From: Nematostella vectensis
Taxonomy: Eukaryota; Cnidaria; Anthozoa; Actiniaria; Edwardsiidae
DNA length: 64,000 bases
Direction of reading: 5' to 3'
Assembly: GCF_932526225.1 (NCBI RefSeq)
Contig: NC_064038.1
Location: forward strand, 8,307,070 to 8,371,069
Below the pieces are notes generated by a model. It searched no databases and had not been told where the DNA came from. It worked only from the letters and a program-made list of their open reading frames with translations. Shown here piece after piece: positions 1-11,261 of the stretch; positions within the stretch are counted from its first letter, which is position 1; each line of letters starts with the position of its first letter. Made by a program: the position numbers and the translations under genes.

Positions 1-94
1 AAAAAATAATTTGATTTCCAAGAAGAGTGAATCTAGCGAAAATGCGTCTTCTGTAGGGAACATAGTATATAAGCTGTTTAGCCAAAACAACCTC

Positions 95-139
95 GGCGCG
101 CGGGGCCCCCTCCTATTAAAAAACCTGGCTACGCCCCTG
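95..139. mobile_element. Partial hAT-like MITE end
   Basis: The stretch ending CCTGGCTACGCCCCTG at 139, preceded by GGCCCCCTCCTATT, matches the right end of the complete element at 42932-43086. Only this end is visible. Confidence 0.5.
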
Positions 140-434
140 AGACTACAATTTGAGAGCAAGAGTTTTGAATCTGCATTAAACTAGCTTAAAGAAAACTATA
201 AAGAAATACATAAAAGAAGTCCGCCTTTTTTCTCTCCGTCATTTTCAAGCTTAGCATTACATGAGGATCAAGATTTTTACTTAACGTAAAACCCATGGAT
301 CAAATATGATAAACCTAGATTCGTTATACCATATATATTTACCCATTTGTTTAGTTATAATATATTTCTTCTTTCTACAAAAGAGGCAAACAAGCAAAAA
401 GCTTGAGTAAACAAGGGGATTGGAGCTACCTTAC

Positions 435-3400
435 CTTACAACAGTTGGAAATTGTTCTGATGACAAAAGGTAGATATTGTTGAACGCACATGATACCAGA
501 CTCATACCAAATATAGTAAGACCCGTTACGACGGCGCTGTACTCTACAACAAAACGCAGATGAAAGATCGTCAGCGCACTATCAAACAACAAAAGAAATC
601 GTCAATGGAGAATCAAGCAACACACAACACAACAAAAAACAACAAGAAATAATAATCAAGGCATCATCAATTGATAATCAAAGACGCATCAAACATATGA
701 CATCGTCTTCGGGAGCTTATTTGAAGGCCCTTGACCCTATTATTGATAGATATCCCCTTCGAGTTGAGTGCTAATATTGCTAGCCTTCAAAAGTCAGGAC
801 CTCAAAAATTCTCTAACAAACTTACAATGGCTGTAACAAGAAGAAAAGGAAAAAAAGATTTTAAATATCAATATAAAAATACCTTTAGGTATTCCCATGA
901 CAACCAGACACAGAACGCCAGCGAGAAGCATGTATCCCATAAACGGAAAGATACGACCAAACCTGTACTCAATACATTAGGATGACTGTGTTAAAAAAAA
1001 ACAAAAAAACAGGCAGACCACACAAGGATTACGAGTTACTACGCTGATTCTTAAAACCGCATTTTCAGCAGTTTACTTCCGGTCGATTACGTAACAATCT
1101 CCTATGATTTTTAACGGAAAACGCGAAAAATATTTCAAAATATTGAAAGCATTGTGTTTATTGGAAGTTTCTTTGAGGATGTGATTGATAATTTAGAGCG
1201 GATGGCCTGTTTAATTTCTCGGATTTTAATAGATTCTTTTGTCTTTTAACGGTTGAGGTTTCCGTCTGACCTCCGGAAGTAAACTGGTGACAACGCGGCT
1301 TTAAGGCCTGGCTAAACTGGGCGACATGTCGAGAGCGACATGTCTCCTAAATGTTTTCTAGTTTAGCCACTATGAAAAACACATAGTGCGACACAAAAAT
1401 GTTTCTTAACTACACGAGAAACATTTTTGTCACTGCTACAAGATTTGGCGCGCGGTACAATCTGGATTAACCCTCTGTGTGGTGAAATTGGGATACATGC
1501 AGGCGACATGTCGCACGCTACATGTCACACTCGACATGTCGCCTAGTTTAGTCAGGCCATTAAGGGTTAGCTTACGGATCATCGATTCAACCATCCAACC
1601 ATTAAATGACAAAAGTTCCTCCATTAATCCGCAAATGCTTTCCATTAACTCGTTACACTGCATATATTAACTACAGAAGCAAAGGAACTTACAAAGGATA
1701 AACTAAAAGGGGACTTGCGCTAAGGGATCCCGTGACCTTTCTGGGTGGCAAATTAAAGAAAAAAAAAATAAAAAAAAAAAAAATCAGAAATGACTGCGCC
1801 CGTCACACTGGGGAAAGACGAAAAAAATAAAATGAAACTAAACCCTTTCTGATGAAAGTGCTGAGCAAGTTGCTTTTTGTTACTGTTAATTTGCCGCTAA
1901 AAGCCTGAGCGTGTACTAGTTTGCCACCCAAACAGTCACGTGATATTTTAGCACAAGTCCCCTATTGGCTCACGGTGACGGGGAAAAGCTATAGTTGCCA
2001 TTATACCAACACTCTCTCCAGCCCTGACTGAATCTTAATTACTGTTACCATTGTTAAATTGCCAAATTTATCCCAAATTTAATCACGATGAGACAATGGA
2101 TTCAGAGTCGAATTGATAACGAGTTCATAAAGTTGATTGGCAAATGGCAGTTTTACCACCGAAAGGTACTCTGGGTTGTTATTATTTCTGCCAAATGCGG
2201 GAACTAATATGTGCTGGAACTACTATTCAGTATTTAGCATTTGCAGTTTGCACTGACAACTGGGTGTGTGTGGAATCAAAAACATCGCACAATATTTTAT
2301 CATATAGCAATATTAACTCACTTTTGCATAAGAAACCAGGAAAATAAAAGTTGGGGCATGGAGAGAAGTGCCATGACCAGATAGTTGACGTAGAGATTTC
2401 CTGCCAGAGCTGTGATGTACAGATACATCCCGAATGAGACCAAAGAAATAACGAACCTGCAGGAAAGAAAATGAAACTTACTGGCTTGCGCGCACCCACG
2501 ACATCCTTATTATCAATAAAAGACCATCGCAACTGAAAGTCGTCTCTGCCAGCTAACATTTCTGTCGATTTTTGGTGCATCATGCATCATGTGTGCGCGT
2601 GTGTGTGCGCGTGTGTGTGTGCGCGTGTGTGCGCGCGTGTGTAAGAGTACGTTTTGTATACTAACAGCTATAGAACAAAGCCATGATGTTAATCATTATC
2701 TTTGGCCTTAGCTCTGCAGGCATCATAAAAATGATTGCTTACAGAATTATATTTCAGGCTTACCATGGACTCAAGGTCAGGCACAATTCTGTTCAACTCA
2801 CCAGTTGAAACAAAGGATCAAAGTCAACTTTCTAAGCTTCGGCGTACGAAACAAATCAAGGGCAGTGTGGTTCTTGCCATTTAGGTATTCAAGCTCCTTC
2901 TTCTCCTCGCTGTAAATGCTCTCGATCATCGCTTTTAAGTGGTCGCTGTCTAAAGGCGTTTTCTTCTTGCCGCCGTACTTTATGAGGACTTCTCGAGCTT
3001 GATCTTGACGTCCTTGGGAGATGAGCCAGCGGGCGGTGTCGGGGAACACCCTGTGATATAACAAGTACTTCAGCTTCGAAACTATAGCCTGGTTCACACG
3101 GCGTCATAATAATAATCGTAATCGTTGTCATGAAGAGCCTCACGTCTGAACCGCTCCGTAATAGAAACTTTAGCCTGGTTCACACGGCGTCATAATGATA
3201 ATCGTAATCATAGTCGTAGTCATGAAGAGCCTCACGCCTGAACCGCTCCGTTTTATAAACTTTAGCCTGGTTCACACGGCGTCATAATGATAATAATCTG
3301 AACCGGTCCGTTATAGTCATAGTAATTAGCATTATCATAAGAGCATATCATAATGCCATTTTTCTATGATTATGATGTTGACGCTAATCATACGTGTGAA

Positions 3401-5108
3401 TCGTAGAATTGTCGTAAACGTCGTAAACGGGACAGTACACGTCCTTCATTTTGTAGCAATCCCGTTGTTCAGAGCATCCGCAGGCGTTTGAGAAGTTGCT
3501 AGTGCGCAATGCATCCTTTTCTTATTATGATAGCGAGATATTCAAACTGTCGACTCAAAAAAACATGTCTAGACAAGCCCCGGTGTCCGAATTATCGCGT
3601 CTGATTCGACAGAAGACAGTAAACATTCTACACACATTTTTGATGTTCACGGTTTAACTGGTTGCGCTGAAATTGAGGTAAGTTTATACAAGATAGCTTC
3701 TTCATAGATGCCAAAATGTAAATCTATCGATAAGTTTTAAGTGGTTGTTTGTGCAGGATCAGGGTTACCCGAGTGCATTGGGCTATTTTCTTTAGACCCA
3801 AAGGCCCCCCCACAAGGATCATGTCATGCCCTGCGTAACCAGTTTGGGCATTCTGTATTTATGCATTTCATGTTTGAGTATCTCTTACCTCCAGAACAAA
3901 AAGAAGGGCACAAAAAATAGCGTACAACAAAGAATCAGCATTCTCCATTCCCTGATGAAATATGCGCAAACGAAAGTCATAACATCACCGATGTCCCAGA
4001 AGAGATCCTGCACTTTACCGGACATCGTCCGGGTCTTTGGTCCGACCAGCTCTATCACGTACACGTACTGACATACCATGACTGAAACATGCGCTACCCC
4101 GACACCAAACCTCAAGAATGCAAGGAGTGAAAGACAGTCAGCGAAAGCTGTGCCAAAAGACAAAATCAACATGATAGCTGAACCGACGAGTAGGCAGAGA
4201 CGTCGGCCAAATCTGTCCGAGGCCCAGCCACCGACCATTGAGCCAACGAGCATTCCGGCGAAGAAACATGACTGCACAGCGGCGCCCTTGTGTGCGTTAT
4301 CACATATCAGGTTCCACTAAAACAAAATCAAGTCAAAATCAACATTTACACAATGTCTTTCTCTTGTTCAAGCTTAGAGGCCAACCCATTTACACAATGT
4401 GTCCATCTCTTGTTCGTGAGTAGAGCCCAACCCATTTACACAATGTGTCTTTCTCTTGTTCATGCTCAGAGCCCAAACCATTTACACAATGTGTCTATCT
4501 TGTGTTTATGCTTAGAGCTCAAACCATTTACACAATGTGTCTTTCTCTTGTTCATACTAAGAGCCCAACCCTTTACGCAATGTGTCCATCACTTGTTCAT
4601 GCTTAGAGTCCATCAGTCTACCGCAAAAAAGAAAGGAAATGTTGGCCCACTACTACACAGCACCTCCCAATCTAGTATGCATACAGCATCAATATTGCTG
4701 TGCCAGCGATTGTGCAAAAATGCTTGCTCTGCTCAAAGTGGGGTTTGACTTTAAAATTAGCCAGCAAAGCTTGCGCTGTTGGCACGGAGGCTTTACCTCT
4801 GAGACAATGCTAGTGAACGGTCCATCAAACGTGTACGACGTACAGTTGTCGCAGCACTTGCTTTGAGGACATGTTGAGTTTTCGTCGCTACAATGGAAGT
4901 TAGGAGTTCCCATCGCGAACACGAGCAAAGCGAACTGCAGCGAAAGGGGGACGACCAGAAGGTTAACGCCAACGTACAAAATCCTCTGGTAGAAACCGAA
5001 AGAGTTGACATACTGGAAAACGTCGTCAAACTTTGATACTGTTCCCGGCGAAGGTGAATCTATAGGCGTTGTCTCTGATATGTTCTCCTGCGTATTAACT
5101 TCAGTCAT
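435..5108 (-). CDS. SLC22-family organic ion transporter, 3' end outside window
   Basis: Major facilitator carrier of the SLC22 (organic cation/anion/zwitterion) family, expected in the plasma membrane; the substrate cannot be told. Exons in transcript order: 5108-4797, 4316-3889, 3050-2802, 2456-2322, 962-883, 543-435. All junctions are GT-AG and keep frame. Residues 1-104 hold TM1 and the long extracellular loop with a cysteine cluster (CPQSKCCDNC). Exon 1 joins exon 2 to give SIVSEWNLICD, the SLC22 hallmark. Exon 2 has the MFS signature ASDRFGRR. Exon 3 opens with FPDTARWLISQGR, matching the family's PESPRWL region. Exon 4 is a TM7 segment, exon 5 begins KFGR with TM8, and exon 6 ends SSEQFPTVVR, matching the ELYPTxxRN motif. 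About 437 residues are present; relatives have about 550, so the last TMs and tail lie left of position 1. The start is the first Met of exon 1. Introns carry MITEs and a minisatellite. Confidence 0.9.
1051..1304. mobile_element. 254-bp MITE with ~25-bp terminal inverted repeats
   Basis: The element starts TTAAAACCGCATTTTCAGCA and ends with the near reverse complement (GGTGACAACGCGGCTTTAA). The termini share CAGTTTACTTCCGG and its complement. A second, truncated copy in the opposite orientation is at 32708-32929. It sits in the SLC22 intron between the 80-bp exon and the TM7 exon. It has no coding capacity. Confidence 0.75.
1305..1556. mobile_element. MITE with GGCCTGGCTAAACT inverted ends
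   Basis: The left end GGCCTGGCTAAACTGGGCGA and right end TCGCCTAGTTTAGTCAGGCC are inverted repeats of about 26 bp. It is flanked by TTAA on the left (1301-1304) and ATTAA on the right. It abuts the previous MITE directly. A second, 5'-degraded copy is at about 56550-56780. ACATGTCG/CGACATGT motifs recur inside. Confidence 0.7.
2587..2642. repeat. (GT/GC)n microsatellite
   Basis: Alternating purine-pyrimidine run of GTGTGC/GCGCGT steps, about 56 bp, a potential Z-DNA former. It lies in the SLC22 intron. Confidence 0.9.
3090..3300. repeat. Three tandem ~83-bp repeats in SLC22 intron
   Basis: The phrase TAGCCTGGTTCACACGGCGT followed by CATAAT(A/G)ATAATCGTAATC recurs starting near 3088, 3172 and 3263, with GAGCCTCAC(G)CTGAACCGCTCC between copies. 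The same 'cctggttcacac' phrase is typical of small dispersed repeats; here it is tandem. Confidence 0.75.
4344..4613. repeat. 46-bp minisatellite, ~6 copies
   Basis: Unit built around ACAATGTGTCTTTCTCTTGT, then TCATGCTTAGAGCCCAA and CCATTTAC, repeated six times with point differences. It lies in SLC22 intron 1. Open frames across it are repeat artefacts. Confidence 0.85.
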
Positions 5109-7154
5109 TTCTAAAGGTTAAAAGGCTAACTGTTATCTATTAATCACACTGGAACCTCCATAAAACAGACAGCCTTTGCCATTATATTATGCAGAGAATA
5201 TGCCTTAGTGACTAAGTCTCAAAACTTCGTCTAGGTGGACACGCGACAGACAAAATCAGATTGCGAGAATCACAGACCCATTGATAAGACCTTCATAGCT
5301 GTTCCACTCACCTTTTCGACTGTTAGATTCAAGTAAATATCGTGAATGAGCTCCCTACAATCTGGTTTTGAATATAAGATTTTATACTCTTTGTTTTCAT
5401 GATTATGCAAAGTTGATACATTCTATCAAATTGCATTTAATTTGTCCTTCACTATTAGCATTGTTAATCTCTATTCATCCATTGTTTAAAGTTCAAAACA
5501 CTAGAACAATGAATTTCAAAAAGCGTTAAAGAATGTGGATCAACTCACCGATGGTAATGTGTGCTTTTTGTGTGACGCACATTTGAGCGGGAGCATGAAT
5601 TAGCGGCGTGGTTGGCTTTTTTAAATAAAATTAGAATATAAATATCAGATAATATTACATAATAACTACATAATAATACCTATGAATTTCTTTAGGAATT
5701 GGTTCCATTCTATTTATAAGCATTAGCCCACAGTCCGGCATTCAAGTGTTTTCGGGTTGCCTTAATTTGTCCAGTCAATCTTATAAGTGACCTCAACTTA
5801 TTGCAACAAAAATGTTTAAGTTCTAAATGAACGAGTAATCCTGTAAAATGACTGCATTTTTCGAGGCTGCGCGCACTAGAAATTCATGTATTTTTTTTTC
5901 TAGCTGCGGAGACTGTACTAACTGCGCCCATAAAGCAATAGCACCCAAGATGGCCGACAAAAGAAAATGGTTCTCTCGAAATATAGGGGATTTTCTTCCT
6001 GCAAAGGATTTAAACACGAGTTTCTGCTATAAAAGGGAAAGGTCCTCCCACCCCAGAGCTCCAATTTGCAATTATAATCCGAACACTTCCACGCTTGCGG
6101 TCACAAATTATAAGCCTCCTGTAAAATTGCTTATCTCTGAGCTTCAGTCGGTTAGAATAAAACTGTTTTTGCACAGATAACAAGACAGTTGTGTTAAGAG
6201 ATTGATAAGTTAGTTATTTGCTGTCCACTCACGTTTTCGGGGCAAAGTTTTAAATTTTAAATCTGCATAAATTATTCTCACGCACAGCTTGGTATTACAT
6301 TATTTTACTTCAAATCGGAACATTTTAGGTGGACAAGTCTAGGAATGTTTAAACAGGTAAAGAAATTCGCTTAGATTTTTTGTTAAATGTGCATTTAAAA
6401 TTAGTTCTACCTTTAAAATTTCAACATTTACCAAATTGTTAAACTGGGTTCTACTGTACTTAACTGTACAGCATAAAATTACTCAAAGTGATTACCCCAA
6501 ATGATCTCTTTGTTACAAAAGACTCACCTTATCACCTGTTATTCCGTTTTAATATGAAAATAAAAATGATATTTCAAATTTTCTAGGATGGCGAAAACGA
6601 TGCTTGTAACAGCAAAAGTCGACCGCCTCGATCTCATAATATAGAGGTTCTGACTTTTCTGTCGAAGCTATAAACGCTTGATTAACCAAGCCGGTAACAC
6701 TTCGAGATCAAGGCCATGGTCTAATGCATGAGATAATCTGGGGGCTTATATTCGGAGTTAGTTATCGATCTACTGTCTTAAAAAGCTTGCAGTAAAATAT
6801 ATCAAAGTGACAAAACATTTCGAGTGTACGGCAACAGGTGGCATATACTTCAAGTCATCGGTCCCGTTCGTCTACCTGCGTGAACTATTCGAGCCCATGT
6901 TCTACAGTTCACATCTAGCCAGTGGAGTAAGTGATAGCGGAGCCAGCGCGGCCGCAGGCCGCGTGCGGAGCTCCACAGGTATAGAAATATGGTAAGCTAT
7001 GCAACCATTTGCATTGGTAATGTACTCCCTGGGGATTATGATAATAAGCTATATAATGGAACACAACTGGACCACACCCTGTCAGTTCACTTGAGGGCCA
7101 CCAGTAATAGTCACGTTTGACGCAGCTCTGTTTTCAACCCGACTAAATCTCTCA
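5109..7154. other. Intergenic, no gene recognised
   Basis: AT-rich sequence upstream of the SLC22 start. Short open frames at 5848-6180 and 6807-6995 show no domain, splice logic or similarity that can be supported. The promoter of the SLC22 gene must lie in the right-to-left direction from 5109, but no core motif stands out. Confidence 0.5.
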
Positions 7155-7228
7155 ATGGCGGACGAGCAGGTTGCTCGACCTGTAGCAGCACAAGTTATTG
7201 CTGACCAACTAATAGTTCCAGCAGCAGC

Positions 7229-7384
7229 CGTAGGAGTTCAACCGGCGATAGCAGTACCAGTAGTTCAACCGGCCGTAGGAGTTCAACCGGCGATAGCAGT
7301 ACCAGTAGTTCAACCGGCAGTAGGAGTTCAACCGGCGATAGCAGTACCAGTAGTTCAACCGGCCGTAGGAGTTCAACCGGCGGC
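7229..7384 (+). repeat. 45-bp coding minisatellite
   Basis: Unit beginning GTAGGAGTTCAACCGGCGAT and ending AGTAGTTCAACCGGC, three full copies plus a partial one, with copies differing at one position. It encodes the VQPA-rich repeat of the gag-like exon. Confidence 0.9.
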
Positions 7385-7489
7385 ACATGGCGTGCAGAAT
7401 GAGGTATGAGAACTTTAAGTTTCCTCTTGTTAGCTTACCTAGTATAAGCTTTATCTAATTCCGTTTTTTTTTTTATTAGCCGTTGTGTA

Positions 7490-7930
7490 ATTTTAGTTGC
7501 CTGTGAGGCTCGCCTGAGCGGCGAATGTCGAGTTTCCCGCCACTGCTTTACCGAAATGGCGATGGTTTTGTCATGCTGCTGTCATGAAATATTTGACCTG
7601 TGAGGGTACTGTTCCTGAGCGGTGAATGTGTGACTTGAGTTACCTGAGTTACCTGTGAGGCTACCCTGGGGTGGCGAATTTGTGTTGCCTGTGAGGCTCC
7701 TTTAAAATCATTTTGTGCAGTTCATTTGCCTGCGAGGCGTGCCTAAGCGGTCGATTATAAAGTTTGTTATTATTACTTGAATTGCTGGTGGGGCTTAGTC
7801 TGGAGCGGCGAATTGGTATGTTTCAAGCAAGATTGCCTGCGAGGCTCGTTTTTTTTAATCACATAAATGACTTGTGCAGTTTCAATTGCTTGTGAGACTT
7901 GTCTAAGGGATCAATTATGAAGTCTAGTTA
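7490..7930 (+). repeat. Degenerate repeats of 'ttgcctgtgaggct…gagcggcgaat'
   Basis: About eight diverged occurrences of TTGCCTGTGAGGCT, often followed by (C)CTGAGCGGCGAAT, near 7497, 7591, 7650, 7686, 7728, 7778, 7831 and 7888. Spacing is irregular (about 40-95 bp). They fall in the intron of the gag-like gene. Function unknown. Confidence 0.55.
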
Positions 7931-8730
7931 TTTTTGATTTAGTTTTCTCTGGCCTATGGTGCTCGCATATCATAATTTATTCTGAGCTTGTGTGAAATGA
8001 TATTTCTAGTTATCTGAAGTGAAATGGTACATTTATTTCAATTTTTTTTTGGCTTGTGGGATATATGCCCGCCTTATTAGGCAGAGAACTTGTTTAGAAT
8101 TGTATTATTGCTTTCGAGACGATAAGGATTCCTCGGTTCTGTATTATATTAGTTGCTGTGTATTTTTTAACTAAGTGTTTCTGAGGTGTTGTTGTCAATT
8201 TTTTTCTGGTATGTAATTTAAAGTTTGGTTGCTTTATCTTGGGGCGGGACCTCGTATTTTGCTTGCAGAGATTACAATGCACAACAGATTCAATTTCGCT
8301 TTTGTCAATAGATAAAGTTATTGTAATCCGAGTTATTGTGACAGTGGATTTTTTTTATTTTCGACTGCATTGAAGGTTAAAAAAAAGAAAAAAAAAGAAA
8401 ATGATTTCTGTTTGACTTTGCATGGAAAGTGGAATGTTACCAGGTTACCTGCATACTTGATGTCTTAATTTTAGATTAACTGTTGGTAATCTGGTTCAAT
8501 CAATCAATTTATTTTCACTTCACACAATATAATACAATATTACTTACTGATAGCTTGAATGTATGAAGTGACTGAGTTTTACTTGAAAGCAGAGCTTGTT
8601 TATTTTAGAACCCAGACCTGTTGAAAGTTAATATAACATGATTAAATGGGCTTTAAATTGAATGTAATTAATGAATTATTCAATTTGCCAAACTGTAACA
8701 AACTTTTGCACAAGTTGAAAATATTTTTTC

Positions 8731-9739
8731 TTAACACATTGACCCCTGAACCGGCCTGTACCGGCTTTGGGAAGTACCCACAACCCAAAAAATTCATAAA
8801 TTCAAAATAAACACAACAAGATGAAGATACTCAGGCATCAGTCTAAGGGATAAATGGTCTTGCAGATATGCATCCAACCAAGGTGTTGGCATCTACTCTT
8901 AAGCCAAATAATAGCACAGGTTCTTTGACAAATCTCAAATCGAACAAGGAGAGAAAAGCAGAATCACCCCTCTCAATAAAACGCTCAAAATACCACACAA
9001 GGGAGAGAGATCAGCAAACACAGCTCAAGACACAAATAGATACCTTTATTCTGATCCTCCAGCTACATTTCCTTGGCCTCAAAACACAATGCCCATTCCT
9101 TGAAGGATTGTACAACCACGAAAATATGTTTACGTATTGCAAAGCATTCTGGGAGATACAGGGGAAAATTCACGAGGGGAGGGCCAGTCAACACTCCTCT
9201 CCCCAAAGTCAGATGGTTTTTTTATAAGTCTTTTCACCCCGAAGCCAAACGAATCAATTCCAGGCCATACAGACCCAGAATAGCAGTGTAAACAATTTTG
9301 GAATCAATTTGGTTTCAGAAAAGACAGCATTTAGGAGAGCTGTGGTGATTCATTAGAAAATTATTTTCTCATCCGGGCAAAGCCAAACAAGAAAAAATCA
9401 TCATGAATCCACCTTTGCTTGCAAATATCCATAAGCAAAGCACTCAATTATGCCCCAAAAGACTTCATGATGTCCTGAGACACTCTCCTAATATGCTCAT
9501 AGCTGTATTTTTGATGAAAAATACAAGCAACCATCAACTTGTGCTGGCTTCAGCACATCGACGGGGGATTAAAAGTGGGGACCGCAAAGCACTGTTGGAA
9601 AGCTTGGATACCGCTGACTAGGTGCAGCTGTGTTTGACTTTGACGGGCTGTATAAAACTCAGAATAGGGGGGGAGGTATCTGTTTTCAGTCTGTTTTTTG
9701 TAAATTCAGCTCCAAAAAAGCCAGGAGTCAATGGGTTAA
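8731..9739 (+). mobile_element. 1-kb TTAA-flanked non-autonomous DNA element, copy 1
   Basis: Begins TTAACACATTGACCCCTG and ends CAGGAGTCAATGGGTTAA: 18-bp inverted ends with two mismatches, bounded by TTAA as in piggyBac-type elements. Nearly identical to 10254-11261. No transposase domain can be read in it; its short open frames (8868-9227, 9403-9621) are duplicated in the second copy but resemble nothing known. Confidence 0.75.
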
Positions 9740-10253
9740 TCAACCACCCCTAGATTTTAATCAAAATAACTAGACCTTTTTAGACTTGTGCTGTGACATA
9801 CACCAGTGGATTGGATCACATATATGCCATTTCTAGCAAGTGAATATCTTTAACCTAGAAAATAGAATTTTTTTTACTTGGACATGACTGGACTCATTGA
9901 TAGGGATGATATGCATAGCTTTTTTAGAAAAAAATGCCCAAGAAAACATCAGATTCAGGCAAGGTTTTGTGATAAGATTACTTTGACGGTGAATATACAG
10001 GAAAAGTACCAAAAGTGGGTTGACACTGCTGCTTTGAATTTAAAAAGGCAAATATTTTTATAGAATTTGGGCTCCCTGTGGTTTCCCTAATGGTTTTAAC
10101 ATAAGAATTATCTGTTAGAATATCAGCCATAACTTAAAGGAGGCTTGTTTGTATATCAAGCAGAATTTGCCTACACTGTTGTATGCACCTAAGCTTGCGA
10201 AAAATGCATTGTTCTCAGGCAGTGAGGCAAGCATGATTTTTAGGGTGTGTTGG

Positions 10254-11261
10254 TAAACACATTGACCCCTGAACCGGCCTGTACCGGCTTTGGGAAGTAC
10301 CCACAACCCAAAAAATTCATAAATTCAAAATAAACACAACAAGATGAAGATACTCAGGCATCAGTCTAAGGGATAAATGGTCTTGCAGATATGCATCCAA
10401 CCAAGGTGTTGGCATCTACTCTTAAGCCAAATAATAGCACAGGTTCTTTGACAAATCTCAAATCGAACAAGGAGAGAAAAGCAGAATCACCCCTCTCAAT
10501 AAAACGCTCAAAATACCACACAAGGGAGAGAGATCAGCAAACACAGCTCAAGACACAAATAGATACCTTTATTCTGATCCTCCAGGTACATTTCCTTGGC
10601 CTCAAAACACAATGCCCATTCCTTGAAGGATTGTACAACCACGAAAATATGTTTACGTATTGCAAAGCATTCTGGGAGATACAGGGGAAAATTCACGAGG
10701 GGAGGGCCAGTCAACACTCCTCTACCCAAAGTCAGATGGTTTTTTATAAGTCTTTTCACCCCGAAGCCAAACGAATCAATTCCAGGCCATACAGACCCAG
10801 AATAGCAGTGTAAACAATTTTGGAATCAATTTGGTTTCAGAAAAGACAGCATTTAGGAGAGCTGTGGTGATTCATTAGAAAATTATTTTCTCATCCGGGC
10901 AAAGCCAAACAAGAAAAAATCATCATGAATCCACCTTTGCTTGCAAATATCCATAAGCAAAGCACTCAATTATGCCCCAAAAGACTTCATGATGTCCTGA
11001 GACACTCTCCTAATATGCTCATAGCTGTATTTTTGATGAAAAATACAAGCAACCATCAACTTGTGCTGGCTTCAGCACATCGACGGGGGATTAAAAGTGG
11101 GGACCGCAAAGCACTGTTGGAAAGCTTGGATACCGCTGACTAGGTGCAGCTGTGTTTGACTTTGACGGGCTGTATAAAACTCAGAATAGGGGGGGAGGTA
11201 TCTGTTTTCAGTCTGTTTTTTGTAAATTCAGCTCCAAAAAAGCCAGGAGTCAATGGGTTAA
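10254..11261 (+). mobile_element. 1-kb TTAA-flanked element, copy 2
   Basis: Direct repeat of 8731-9739 with only a few differences (for example AGCTACATTT/AGGTACATTT, CTCCCCAAAG/CTACCCAAAG and one homopolymer change). The left TTAA is altered to TAAA; the right TTAA is at 11258-11261. Copies are 514 bp apart. Confidence 0.75.

Noticed and set aside
731-985. Plus-strand 84-residue frame
   Set aside because: It is antisense to the real SLC22 exon 883-962, which gives family motifs and correct phases.
5823-6180. Opposing frames of 64 and 110 residues upstream of SLC22
   Set aside because: No domain, no convincing splice sites and no start context; could be a chance frame.
8868-11143. Short frames repeated in both 1-kb TTAA elements (MHPTKVLAS…, MNPPLLANI…)
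   Set aside because: Duplicated because the elements are duplicated; no transposase motif or family resemblance.
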